From Epiperipatus broadwayi (taxonomy: Eukaryota; Onychophora; Udeonychophora; Euonychophora; Peripatidae): a DNA stretch of 64,000 nucleotides. A program made the translations under genes and the position numbers. Of this stretch, positions 11,321-22,701 are shown one piece after another (position 1 is the stretch's first letter; every line of letters begins with the position of its first letter). The notes beneath the pieces are model-generated. The model did not search any database and was not told the DNA's origin. It saw only the letters and a program-made list of their open reading frames with translations. Where the stretch lies: assembly GCA_028023455.1 (NCBI GenBank), contig JAQFVV010012441.1, positions 5,505,492-5,569,491 of the forward strand, in the 5' to 3' direction.

Positions 11321-11585
11321 TCATCATCATTATCATCATCAACCATTATCAATCCACTGCAGGATGAAGGTCTTTTCAAATTCAACCCATCTGCTCTGAT
11401 CTTTAGCTTCTCTTTGCCCCATCACTCTTGTATACTTTCTTATTTCATCCATTCATCTCACATGTGGTCTTTTTCTGGGTCTTTTACAATCTCTTGGAAT
11501 CCCGTTTAAGATTTCAATTGTCCATCTATTATTATCACTTGTAGTAATATGTTCAGTCCAACTCCACTTCAGTTTTTTTTATTTC
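11321..11585 (-). mobile_element. RTE LINE, 3' fragment
   Basis: It is collinear with the last about 260 bases of the RTE at 22242-25530: the ATC-rich tail, then ATTATCAATCCACTGCAGGA and the same coding stretch. The homology stops at about 11585, a normal 5' truncation. Frameshifts are present. Confidence 0.9.
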
Positions 11586-12474
11586 CATTATTCAGAACAA
11601 AAAATAAAAAAAAACAAAAACAATCCTGATATTCTCAAAATATCCTTCTGGTTTATTAATTATTTTTTGTATTTGCAAAGTCTAAATATTATTTTCAAGA
11701 ACATATTTTTATTTTTAAATTTCTATTTATAATATATATTTTAAAAAGTGAAATAAATTGATGAAAATAAAAGATTGTTCATTAAAATAAAAAAGCTTAT
11801 AAACACATATACAAGGAGATGATTAATTGTGATAAAATAATAAAATTAAAAATGGATTTTACATTAGTTGCAAATTTTAATTTACAGGAATTTTGTTATT
11901 TTTAATTTTATGTGTATATTGTGTTTTCAAAAGGAACTTTGTTGTACAAACAGAATTAAAAAAAAAACAGAATACCGGTACCTATATCATCATGACAACT
12001 TGATATTTACATGAAGAATAGTGAGAAAAAACCACAAATATATAAACAAATTTATACAGAAAAAAATATATACTTTTATCATTAGAAATATTAATAACAA
12101 AATGACCAAAATATATATTATTGACCAACACTAGAATATTTCAAGTGTTCATTCTTCAACTGTCTTTTACGGTATGATCATTTTATGTTATCAAGTTTTT
12201 ATTAGATTAGTTTTTCCTCTCCTTTCTTTATAGTCTTGAGCATAGTCGCATTAGTGACTACATGGATGTGTGTTTGTTGATGAAAATTTTTCATCCCTTA
12301 GCCTTATTATTTCTATTTTGTTCAAAATATATATTTATATGTCTCCGTGTGTTTGTATTGTACATAAATGTGCATCTGGTACACTATAGTGAGAATAGTG
12401 TAAATGTACTCTAATGTGTGCAAAGTTGATTTTCACATATAATTGAAGGAGTGTTTGTATAATATACTTTCTAT
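11586..12474. other. AT-rich region, no gene recognised
   Basis: Nothing beyond short poly(A)/poly(T) runs was noticed. Confidence 0.4.
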
Positions 12475-12655
12475 TTTAAAATAAATTCGGAATTCCAGCC
12501 CAAATATTATTTAGTGTAAGACAAAAAAATAGATGTGACTGACTTTCTGTTTCTCTTTTGCAAAGCCTGCACACATCATCAATGTTCATGCAGTTCCTTT
12601 TATAATGAAGAAATTTAGAATCAGTAATGCTTCCATGTTTAGTTTAATTAGGAAG
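12475..12655 (-). pseudogene. LINE zinc-finger fragment
   Basis: On the minus strand a frame gives NIDDVCRLCKRETESQSHL followed by FFCLTLNNIWAG. This has the Cys-x2-Cys then His layout of the RT-associated zinc finger found at the C-terminus of L1/Tx1-type LINEs, with the Ile-Trp that usually follows. Only about 50 codons are legible. The hairpin at 12667-12822 lies directly upstream and may have interrupted it. Confidence 0.6.
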
Positions 12656-12666
12656 TGATAGTATTA

Positions 12667-12822
12667 AACAGGAAAAACTCTCCATATAGTAGTTCCACTC
12701 TGTGCTAACCAGAGTAGTCAATGGATGCCAGAAGGCTTTTTTTTATGCACAAGCCTTCTGGCATCCATTGATTACTCTGGTTGGCACAGGGTGGTACTAC
12801 TGTAAGGAGAGTTTTGCCTGTT
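12667..12822. repeat. Hairpin with 71-base arms
   Basis: The arms 12667-12737 and 12751-12822 are nearly perfect complements around a 13-base loop. Each carries GGATGCCAGAAGGCTT or its complement. It is GC-richer than its surroundings and non-coding. It could be a small fold-back transposon or a recent inverted duplication. Confidence 0.85.
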
Positions 12823-12879
12823 TTTTTATTACCATTACTCTGAATAATTTAATTTAATTTATTTACATCTTCCATACAG

Positions 12880-13950
12880 TTTAAAATATACAAATGATTT
12901 ACAGGAAGATAATCTAATTTTAATAAATACATACATATACTGGCTTAAATTAAATGACAAATAGTGTAATAATGATATAATAAACTAAAAATTATTTTCC
13001 ATAATATAGATTTCATTATATTTATGAATTTATCTTTATCTATAGATAAAATGTCTATTTTCAATTTATTAACAATAGTATTGTATAACTTTCTTATTCT
13101 TTTTAATGTAGAGTATTCTAAATATAAAGTTTTACTACTTAATTTTTTTATTTTCTCATGATAGCTCTTGTTTCTTATTAATTATTTAAATTTAATTTTA
13201 ATTATACAATTTGATAAGCATAAGTTCTCAGGGATAATATTATATAATAATATTAAATTTTTTAATTGGCTCTGTTTTATAAGTGAATGGTAATACTTCA
13301 TCTGATATGCATTTATATATTTTATAAAATTGTTAAACATTTTCTGTAGCATGTTTATCATTGTTATATTGTTTTCAATCCATATTGCTGATCCAAAATG
13401 TATAAGTACTAGAGCCTTAAATAATATATTTTTTGTTTCTATGGAAAAGTTTTAACCATTTCTCAATATCCTTCTTATAGACTTATATCTCTGTTTTTGT
13501 ATTTCTTTATAATGTGGATTGTTGGAATTATTACTGTCAAAATTTATTTCCAACATCCTTGTGAAATTTTTTTAAATATTTTTTTTCCCTATATAATAAC
13601 TTGTATTGAAAATTGTAGAATTTCTCAAATACGATACAACACAATATTTCTCAACATTTATTATCATGCTGTTATTAAGGCAACATTTCTCAAAATTATT
13701 TAGATCACCGTGTAACATAATCATAACACATGAAACACTTATTAACTTAAATACCGTGTTATCATCAGAATATGATAAAATTTCTGAATATTTTATATTT
13801 TGATCTATATTTGCTGTAAAAATATTAAATTGCAATGGTGCAAAACCCCTCCTTGGAGTATACATTGACTGATATTTATTAATGCACTAGATTCTTTATT
13901 GAGATAGATATAAATCTTACAATCTTTTAAATAAGAAACTATCCAGTTAA
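12880..13950 (-). pseudogene. Jockey/CR1-like LINE reverse transcriptase remnant
   Basis: Reading on the minus strand, NWIVSYLKD and QGGVLHH mark the motif B region, which in the family reads close to G-V-P-Q-G-S-V-L-G-P. After a frame change, PLQFNIFTANID and ILSYSDDNTVF follow; the latter is the YxDD active-site box with Ser in place of Ala. Then come DLNNFEKCC and MIINVEKY (motif E region). Further on, ILKALVLIHFGSAIW resembles the C-terminal stretch of Jockey/CR1 ORF2. Many stops and frame changes are present. Confidence 0.7.
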
Positions 13951-13971
13951 TTGTTTTTATATTTACATTCA

Positions 13972-13974
<3 letters not shown>

Positions 13975-14014
<40 letters not shown>

Positions 14015-14045
14015 TGATGATGATGATGATGATGATGATAATGAT
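13975..14045. repeat. (AAT)n(ATG)n microsatellite
   Basis: About 12 AAT units pass into about 9 ATG units. The predicted poly-Ile/poly-Met frame across it is an artefact. Confidence 0.95.
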
Positions 14046-15998
14046 GAGGATATTAATCCTTATTCCCTACACAGTCCAGCTTGCTACAGTTTATGCTCTA
14101 TGTAAATTCACTTTTACAACAAATATAGATTTACTGTAATTTAATACCATACACACAACAGTATATTCCTTGCACAGACTAATAGATGACCTTACCATGT
14201 TTCTGCTCCCTCAGAAACATTTGTCCATATTTCAAAGCTTTGTCAGTGATAACACATCTGCCTACAAGTTTCAATTTAATCTCAATAAACACATGAATTC
14301 TTTTCACAAAAAAAACCATGTGCTCAAATCTTCAAGAAAACCTCACTTCATTCCTAGTATCTCCATTCCCCAAATGCTCACTTGGTATGAGGCAAGCAAA
14401 TACAAATTAGGCTTCATAACAATACACTCAAAATCACCTATTGAATTTTAGACATATCTTTCTATCAAAATTTATCTATTCAAAACTTTCATTATTACCA
14501 AAATTATATATTACTCCCCAATGATCAAATTTATAAAGCATTTATTTTTACCATCACTGCCTTTGCAATAAATTGTTCTGGAAGCAGAATATCTAATCAA
14601 TCTCCATCAATTAGCTCAAATGGAACCCCATTAATATTTATTTATGCCCACACATCATCTTAGTGTATCACACCCAAAAAACCAACAACCTAATAGCTGA
14701 AATTACTAGACAATTTCAATCCCTCTTGTTTTGCTAAATATCAATATCTTATAGTTTTTATTTATTCAGTAATAACCACAGTCAATGAGATCAGCTTCTC
14801 CCATAATTCCAAGGACACCTACTGGTAAACCTATAATCTATTTCACACATCCTTTAGCATTGGCCAAACACTATCACACTCACTATTAATAACTATCATC
14901 TTCTGCACCAGCTAAGAAAATAATACATAGAGAAAAATATTTTACTTTCTGGTGCATCTTTACCTTTTTATTGACCCAACATATGGTGTTCTATGAGATC
15001 ATCATCTGTGCAATGACATCCTTCTAGTCTGTGGCCTATGTGACACAGCTGAAGGGATTTAACAACATCAATAATTTCTGAGCATTCAACTCCACATGAC
15101 AACTAATGTTGAACACACATTGACAATCCCCCACCTTTATAGATATCTCAGCCATTTCAAAGATCACACATCCTCACAACATATGTGGTGACCTTGATCC
15201 TGTTTGCCTTCTGGTGCACCCATTTCACCATCATATTTCACAACAACACCTGAAATAATCCATCCACATTTCCCAAAAAATTATTGCAGTTAAACACAAA
15301 AAAATGCAACATACCTCCCTCTCCTTGGACATTTTTATGGTGACCTTGTCACTCCTTAAAGAGCAGTTCAACCTATAACCAACTTTGCTGGTATCTTCCT
15401 CCTAGAAGTAGCATTTTCTGAATCATATCACCAAATATCATATCAAGCCCCTTCCATTTCAGATTTCCATTTATTATGATAAGACTCATTTTTATATGGC
15501 TTCGTCACCACAATAGACCAGGGCCAAAATCAACCTCTCAATCACACCAGTAAAACTCAAGATAAATAAGCTTTTATTCTGAACATATGAACATTATCCA
15601 CTTCTTCTCTTACATTTTTTTCAAACTTTCACACATTTTAAATTCACAATCCTCATACACTTCACATACCATTTTAATGTAATATATTTCTTGTCTGTTC
15701 CCTATGATACAAGTTACCAAAGTCACCATCAATGGAAATCATGTCTAATTACTAACGTAAATATTTATACACTGTAAATTACCTTTATGTAATTTTATCC
15801 TATTTAATTGTTCTGTAATCATTTATGTTAACAAAATGTACCCAGTAATCACTTGTAAATGTATTTGAAAAATGTTTTTTTTTTATCTAATTGATACCAC
15901 ACTTATTGTTAGATGTGTCATGCCATTTAAACCTTAAAAAAATTCATTGTAAAATTTATGTAACCTATTTATTGTGCAATAAAGTATATTGTTGAAAC
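14046..15998 (+). mobile_element. G-poor retroelement remnant with polyadenylation signal and (TAA)n tail
   Basis: The plus strand is strikingly poor in G and rich in A and C across nearly 2 kb, unlike its flanks. The segment ends in AATAAA at 15978-15983, then GTATATTGTTGAAACA and a TAA tract. That is the usual end of a LINE-type insertion whose tail is a trinucleotide repeat. The frame at 14170-14451 is the longest left; I do not recognise its product. Origin as a retrocopy is an inference from the tail and composition. Confidence 0.5.
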
Positions 15999-16010
15999 AT
16001 AATAATAGTA

Positions 16011-16053
<43 letters not shown>

Positions 16054-16100
16054 AGATGGTGATGATGATGAAGATGATGATGATGATGATGATGACGATG

Positions 16101-16167
<67 letters not shown>
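15999..16167. repeat. (TAA)n(GAT)n(TAA)n compound microsatellite
   Basis: TAA repeats enclose a GAT/GAA block at about 16053-16100. The poly-Asn/poly-Asp frame over it is an artefact. Confidence 0.95.
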
Positions 16168-16169
<2 letters not shown>

Positions 16170-16985
16170 GCTAGAACTTAAAAATTGTTTTATTTTAAAG
16201 AAACAATTTTTTTATATACAAATTGAGTTAAGTATATTTACTAAAGATAATTTTTTTTTAATAACAACAACAATAAAAGTAAAATATTTTAAAAGTAGAA
16301 AGCATAAAGCATTATTAAAGAACTATTTATAGAAAAAGAAATGAGATTTATTACTTTTTTATGATTAAAATATTTGAAGTTTAAATTATTTTTATGTAAA
16401 ACATTTTCATGATTATTGACACTAACCATATATATATAATTTATTATATTTTTGAGTTAAAATATTTAGTATATATACCGAAATACTATAAACTTTGTAG
16501 TAATTTAATGCGCAGTAAAAAAATAATATTATATACTAATCAATTTGTAAATTGGTAAAGTGACCAATAATATAGAACTGTGTATGTATTAAATAATTAT
16601 AAAGGATTACCAAGTTTTTAAAAGAATTTTAAAATATTACAAGAATAAGATACTTATTGAAAATTTTGATCTGAAATCTTCGATTTTAGAGATTTTTAAT
16701 AAAGCTGGCAGATGTTACTTGGCAACAAAAATCTAATAGTTTTGTTTATTGCAATGTTTGCTGAATTGGCTCATCATAGCCATAACCTTAGTACGCATTC
16801 ATAATTAGAATATATGGTAAAGGCAACATGTATTTGTGAAACTCCTCAAGAAATATAATGCAAGGATTTAATCAGTGTGAGGTATTACATATGACGATTT
16901 GATTTCTTTATATTTTATTGAAGGTAAAACAATTTTATAAAAACAATAATAAAAAAAATAATAATATATTATAATAACAATAATA
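16168..16985. other. AT-rich region, no gene recognised
   Basis: No frame or shared repeat was noticed. Confidence 0.4.
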
Positions 16986-17725
16986 TATAGGGTATATGAG
17001 CACAGACTTTCACACAGCCCTCACTCTCCACACTATCTCATAACACTGATACACTTAAACACATATATATTGAAAAGATAAATAATCACCAATATACGTA
17101 TTTCATGCTAAACCAGCAATAATCAGTTGGTCCAGATTACCATCTCTACACATATATGCTGTAAGTGCTCAGATATATATTAAGATAGCCAATCCTCATA
17201 CTTTAATGAACAGACTTCAATCTACTCCAAACTCCAACTCTTCAACCGTCCATCCAATTGAAAATCTGATGATGGAATACTCAAAAGCCATTAAATGGAT
17301 TATGCCTGTGCATGAGGGATCAAATTGACCTTAGGTCAACATGGGTGTGACAAGAATCTCGGCCTCAGGGTGGCTTTTGAGCATTCCATCATCAGATTTT
17401 CAATTGGATGGATGGTTGAAGAGTTGGAGTGTGGAGTAGATTGGAACCTGTCCATTAAAGTATGAGGATTAGCTATCTTAATATATATCTGAGCACTTAT
17501 AGCATATATATGTAGAGATGGTAATTCGGACCAACTGATGATTGCTGGTTTAGCATGAAATACGTATATTGGTGATTATTTATCTTTTCAACATATATGT
17601 GTTCAAGTGTATGAGTGTTATGAGATAGTGTGGAGAGTGGTGGGTCGTGTAAAAGTCTGTGCTTATATACCCTATATATTACATATATAGACACAGGTAT
17701 ATAATAAGCCTGTGTGTTTCAGTTA
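16986..17725. mobile_element. Fold-back family A, complete palindromic copy (A2)
   Basis: The left arm (16986 to about 17291) and right arm (about 17372-17695) are near-perfect complements around an unmatched centre of about 80 bases. Both outer ends read inward from AGGGTATATGAGCACAGACT or its variant. Internal landmarks shared with A1, A3 and A4 include AACCAGCAAT, CAGTTGGTCCAGATTA and GCTCAGATATATATTAAGAT. No protein is encoded. The right side extends to the AAGCCTGTGTGTTTCAG block, also seen in A3. Confidence 0.85.
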
Positions 17726-18109
17726 ATAACAATAACAATATATTTTTAGTGCTAAATTATTGACTTGTTCACATCGAGTTATGTATATGTCATGTAAGTT
17801 ATATAAGACAGTTTAGAAACATATAAATAATAAAATTCTGTAAAACATATTACTTAAGACTCAAGAAAATTAATATTTTTAACCTTGGAGTTATACACAT
17901 GTATGAGTTTGACATTATTTTTTCATAATAATGAGGAATTATGATAATCAAAAAAGAATACTAAAAAAATACTGTAGAAAAACATCTCATAACATTTTAT
18001 TTTTAATTAATTGTGGTTTCTTTAAAAACTTTCATTTCTCATTTTCGTTTCATGTAAAAAGGTTAATAATATTAAATTTAAATTTAACGACTACCTATAT
18101 TTAATAACA
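17726..18109. other. AT-rich spacer
   Basis: Nothing recognised. Confidence 0.4.
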
Positions 18110-18585
18110 CCCATATATATATATATATATTAATGAAAACAAGTCATATATCACATGACCTATATAGCTTGCATTATCAATATGTAATAAATAAAGAGAA
18201 AAGTCATGTGATATATGACAAGTTCTTATTAATATTATAATTTGGCTGTTAAGGCTTTGGCTATATTAAATTGCTAAGCCCACTAATATATGGAATAACT
18301 GACTTTAGTTTAAGCCCTTAGAGCTTCTTAAGTTGAAGAGCTGAATTTGAAGACATATAGATGACTGAAAATTTCATATTTTTTAATAGTTAAGTATTAG
18401 ATAAATGCTTTACTTGAATTAGTATTCTGAATCTAATGTCCTAGCCCTCACTGAAGAGAGCCATAGCTCAAAACTGATCTGGGGATGGGGAGAATCCTAG
18501 ATAAAGATTTCAAATACTTTCTCTTGTGGCATTGATCATAAAAAATAAGCTTATTTAGAGCTGTTAGAACACTCTTTACTATATA
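18110..18585 (+). mobile_element. Hammerhead-bearing short element, copy B2
   Basis: It aligns with the reverse complement of 58912-59575 from GGCTGTTAAGGCTTTGGCTA through the ribozyme to AAGCTTATTTAGAGCTGTTAG. Near its 5' end, 18129-18160 and 18204-18235 form an inverted repeat around AAGTCATATATCACATGAC. A hammerhead core is at 18445-18484. No frame is present. Confidence 0.75.
18445..18484 (+). ncRNA. Hammerhead ribozyme, G12-type base changed
   Basis: Order: CCCTCA, CTGAAGA, GAGC, CATA, GCTC, AAAA, CTGATC, TGGGG. Stem II (GAGC with GCTC) is perfect. Stem I pairs CCCTCA with TGGGG through A-U, C-G, U-G, C-G and C-G. The core heptamer is intact but GAAA is AAAA, and stem III (ACTGAT) has lost pairing. 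The cut would follow 18479. Confidence 0.7.
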
Positions 18586-18590
18586 TACAT

Positions 18591-20047
18591 ATTGAAATGG
18601 TTTTTCATGTTTTAATAGATCTGGTAGGCTATCTTTTACACACTGTTAAGTGACAGTTAATCACGCTATGGCCAAAAAAATATCTTGTTCGTATTTCTAA
18701 AAACATAGCTATATTTCCTGACTAAGTGGCCTACTAATTATTACTACAGGAATTGCCGATGAAGTTAGTTTTAATTTGTAAGAGGGCTCCATAGTCATTA
18801 GATTCCTAAATTCTTCGTATCCCATAATTTTGATGTAACTAAAAGATCGGAGTTATGCTTTCATGTAACTTTATTTTTTTAGAGAATATCATTCCCAGGG
18901 TTTAATCAACAAATATTGGCAAAGATAAATTATATACTCAAATCTTAATAAACTAACATTATTAAATTTACTAACTAACATTAATAATGCACAATGAATA
19001 CTTGATATTAGAAATAAATATTTTTATTCTAACAAATTAAAATATTAAAAACACATTACTAATTAATTGGAAAGATTACACGCATGCTAATCGAGATATT
19101 AAATCAATTAATTAAAACAGTTTCACAATTACAGTTCACTTCCAAATTTCTTCTAGAAAGTTCCTTAAATGAAAGTCTCTTGAATAAGAAAATTAAAGTC
19201 TATATCAGGATTATATTATAAGCTTATAGGAAGAATGGTTTGCAAACTTAATTTAGTCACAATCAGGATATGAATAATCTTAGCTTACCAGTAAGTTTGT
19301 GTAGATTCATGGGATCCCGAGCTCATAGAAAGTTCAGTTGGTCTCTCCTGCCGGCATCTTCAATTATTGGTCAGTTCTATAGCTGGAGGAAAAGCACAGT
19401 TGCAATGACCCTTTCATTGCACAAAGCGGTATTCACAAGACTCCGTTTCCATGCTTGCGTGATGGCTTGGTTCATCAAGTGGCATACCTGTGCAGAAGTA
19501 TATTACTGCCATTGGTTATGCTTGCAGAAACCTCCAACTCTAAGACACGCAACCGGAAGGTAAAGAAAAGGCCTAGATCGAAGTTGTCCTCTTCTTTTTA
19601 TACATCTTGATCCATTTTTTGAAACTTCTATGCATCTATTTTCTTTTGTCCTTTTATCAGCATACAAGATAATAATCTTGTACACTCTTTCTTAAATTTA
19701 AGTTACAAAGTCTTTTTTTTTTTTAGCATAATTCTGCCATCTTTAATTACCTAAAAAGATTTTTCTAATTGTAATATTTTTACTTTTGGAATTCTTTTAA
19801 TTTATCTGGATTAGTAATCTGTATGTCTTTTATTCTTTCCAATTTTAACATTTATTTTTAATTACATAAAAAAAAAAAAATGAACCAAAAATTTAACTTT
19901 CATTGTACGTTTTAAAAAAAAAATTATACAAACAAAAAAAAAATTTAATTGCATCGTTTTAATAAGATCGCTAACTTTATTTTTTCCTTTAGCTTTTACC
20001 CAAATGCCAATATATTTGTACCATCTATATATAAATGGTACAATATC
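18591..20047. repeat. Long direct repeat, copy 1 (about 1.46 kb)
   Basis: It is collinear with 20722-22173 throughout, from the ATAGATCTGKTAGGC block to GATGGTACAATAT or its variant. Substitutions and small indels are scattered along it. The 97-codon frame at 19270-19563 is not preserved in copy 2, so I do not treat it as a gene. Confidence 0.9.
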
Positions 20048-20721
20048 ATCTGTCGCTCAGAAGATGAGAATAAAATATGAGGTTTAAACTAATTTTATTC
20101 TTAAGCTTTAAGTCCAAAGTATTCATTTAGGTTTTTTTTGTATTAGCGTACTGATATATATTTTTGTAGACTTATTCACCAATGATATGCGGCTTTAAAG
20201 CCCACTTTTAGGTCTAACACGGTGGAAGTGATTTGCACATTCATCTGTGTCCTTTACACTCAATGTAAAACAATAAGAAGCCCAAGACTAAGCACATACA
20301 AGCGTTGCTCATTCTTTTGAGACTTATTGGCTCATGACGCTTGGTTCGCCCTCCCGTTTCTCGGGAACCTGCTCTTTAAGACTCACAGTATTTAAGGACA
20401 GTCTTATGTCACCTACTGCGCATATAAGGACTCGGAGCTATGCTTTATTCCCCTCTCCAGTATCCGCCTACCCGGTCAACACTGTGAATTAAAATCTACA
20501 TCAGCCGAAATCCATACTTTTTTTTGTAAGTCATATTTAAATATATAAAATATTTACAGTTGTATAATCCAGTTTAGTTAGTTAGTTTTTTTTTTTAAAA
20601 AAAAACATCTACTATTCATTCTCCAGCTATGGGTTTTTTGATCATCATTGTAATGTTCTTTATACCATTACGACGTATCTCAGGTTGTGGTTGTTGTATT
20701 GAAGCTTCGCGTTGGAAAGCC
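20048..20721 (+). other. Segment between the direct repeats, GC-richer, promoter-like patch
   Basis: About 674 bases separate the two repeats. Part of it (about 20320-20490) is much less AT-rich than the rest of the window. It contains CGCATATAAGGACTCGGAG, a TATA-box-like sequence, near 20420. If the repeats are LTRs this would be the interior, but I see neither a primer-binding site nor a polypurine tract. If they are tandem copies, this is the part missing from the truncated second copy. Confidence 0.4.
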
Positions 20722-22173
20722 ATTGTAACATTTTTTTCATTTTGTATAGATCTGTTAGGCCTTCTTTTTACATACTGTTAAGTGAAAGTTAATCAAGCTA
20801 TGGCCATGAAAATATCTTGTTAGTATTTCTAAAAACATAGCTATATTTCCTGATTAACTGGCCTACTAATTATTATGACAGGAATTGCCGATGAAGTTAG
20901 TTTTAATTTGTAAGAGGGTGCCATAGTCATTAGACTCCTAACTTCTTCGTATCCCATAATTTTGACATAACTAAAAGATCGGGTTTATGCTTTCACATAA
21001 CTTTATTTTTTTAGAGAATATTATTCCCAGAGTTTAATCAACAAATATTGGCAAAGGTAAATTATATACTCAAATCTTAATAAACTAACATTAATAAATT
21101 TAATAACTAACATTAATAATGCACAATGAATAGTTGATATTAGAAATAAATATTTTTATCCTAACAAATTAAAAAAACAAAAACACATTACTAACTAATT
21201 GGAAAGATTACATGCACACTAATTGAGATATTAAATCAATTAATTAAAACAGTTTACTAATTACAGTTCACTTCCAAAGTTTCTTCTAGAAAGTTCTTTA
21301 AATGAGAATTCTCATGAATAAGAAAATTAAAGTCTATATCAGGATTAATATTATAAGATTATAGGAAGAATGGTTTGCAAACTTAATTTAGTCACAATCA
21401 GGATATGAATAATCTTAGCTTACTGGTAAGTTTGTGTAGATTCATGGGATCTCGATTTCCTAGAAAGTTCAATTGATCTCTTTTGCTAGCATCTTTAATT
21501 ATTGGTTCGTTCTATAGCTGGAGAAAAAGCACGGTTGTGATGACCTTTCATTGCAAAAAGCAGTATTCACAAGACTGTTTCCATGCTTGTGAAATGGCTT
21601 GGTTTAGTAAGTGATGTACTTGTGCAGAAGTATATTACTGCCACAGGTTATGCTTGTGGAAACCTCCAACTTTAAGACACATAACCAGAAGGTAAAGAGA
21701 AGACCTAGATCAAAGTTGTCCTCTTCTTTTTATATCTCAATCCCTTTTTGAAACTTCTGTGCATCTATTTTCTTTTGTTCTTTTATCAGCATACAAGATA
21801 ATAATCTTGTACACTCTTTCTTAAATTTAAGTTACAAAGTGTTTTTTAGCATAATTCTGCCATCTTTAATTACCTAAAAAGATTTTTCTAATTGTAATCG
21901 TTTTACTTTTGGAATTCTTTTAATTTATCTGGATTAGTAATCTGCATGTCTTTTACTCTTTCCAATTTTAACTTTTATTTTTAATTACATAAAAAAAAAT
22001 ATGAATGAAAAATTTAACTTTCATTGTACGTTTTAAAAAAATATTACACAAACTAAAAAAATATTTAAAATTCATCAATTTAAAAGAACTTTAAATTTCC
22101 TTTTTCCTTTTTAGCTTTTAAATAGTTTAAATGTCAATATCTTTGGTCCATCTATTTGTAGATGGTACAATAT
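20722..22173. repeat. Long direct repeat, copy 2 (about 1.45 kb)
   Basis: Second copy of 18591-20047 in the same orientation, at a spacing of about 2.13 kb. It ends 57 bases before the RTE LINE target site. Confidence 0.9.
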
Positions 22174-22230
22174 ATATTAAAAAAATAACTTTGAAATATA
22201 TTTACAGATGAAAAATGAAAATAATTTTTA

Positions 22231-22241
22231 AAATTAAAAAT
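22231..22241. repeat. RTE target-site duplication, left
   Basis: AAATTAAAAAT here is repeated exactly at 25531-25541, directly outside both ends of the LINE. Confidence 0.8.
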
Positions 22242-22701
22242 CATCATCATCATCATCATTATCAACCATTATCAATCCACTGCAGGATGAAGGTCTCTCC
22301 AAGTTTAATCCATCTTCTCCGATCTTTAGCTTCATCACCCCTACACATTTTCTTATTTCATCCATCCATCTTACATGTGGTCTCCTTCTGGGTCTTTGAC
22401 AATGTCTTGGAATCCAGTTTAAAATTTCAATTGTCCATCTATTATCATCTCTTCTAGCAATATGTCCAGCCCAACTCCACTTCAATCTTTTAATTTTTTC
22501 AATGAGGTCAGTAACACCTGTTTGTTCTCTTACCCATACATTGCGTTTTCGATCTCTTCTTGTTACTCCCAACATACATCTCTCCATACTTTTTTGAGTG
22601 GTCTGAAGTCTCTGTATTGATCTTCTATTAAGTGTCCAAGTCTCAGATCCATAAGTAAGAACTGGTAAAACACATTTGTTAAAACCTTTCTTTTCAAACA
22701 C
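22234..22701 (-). pseudogene. RTE C-terminal domain
   Basis: This is the last part of the LINE polyprotein. It shows VLPVLTYGSETWTLNRR, LQTTQKSMERCMLGVTRRDR, LKWSWAGHIARRDDNRW and PHVRWMDEIRK, the standard order of this domain in RTE-like endonuclease-reverse transcriptases. The end of the frame runs into the ATG-repeat tail, which is read as a run of Asp. The 3' fragment at 11321-11585 covers the same domain. Confidence 0.92.

Noticed and set aside
15989-16174. Poly-Asn/poly-Asp reading frame
   Set aside because: It is a translation of a TAA/GAT microsatellite. The same applies to the poly-Asn and poly-Ile frames at 52109-52498, the poly-Ile frame at 13951 and the Ile/Tyr frame near 60990.
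17260-17300. CTGATGA followed by CTCAAAA in fold-back arms, also near 40385 and 56218, as a hammerhead
   Set aside because: The bases between do not form a stem II and no consistent cleavage site follows, so the likeness is weak.
19270-19563. 97-codon frame in a GC-richer part of the direct repeat
   Set aside because: The second copy of the repeat does not keep the frame, and no domain is recognisable.
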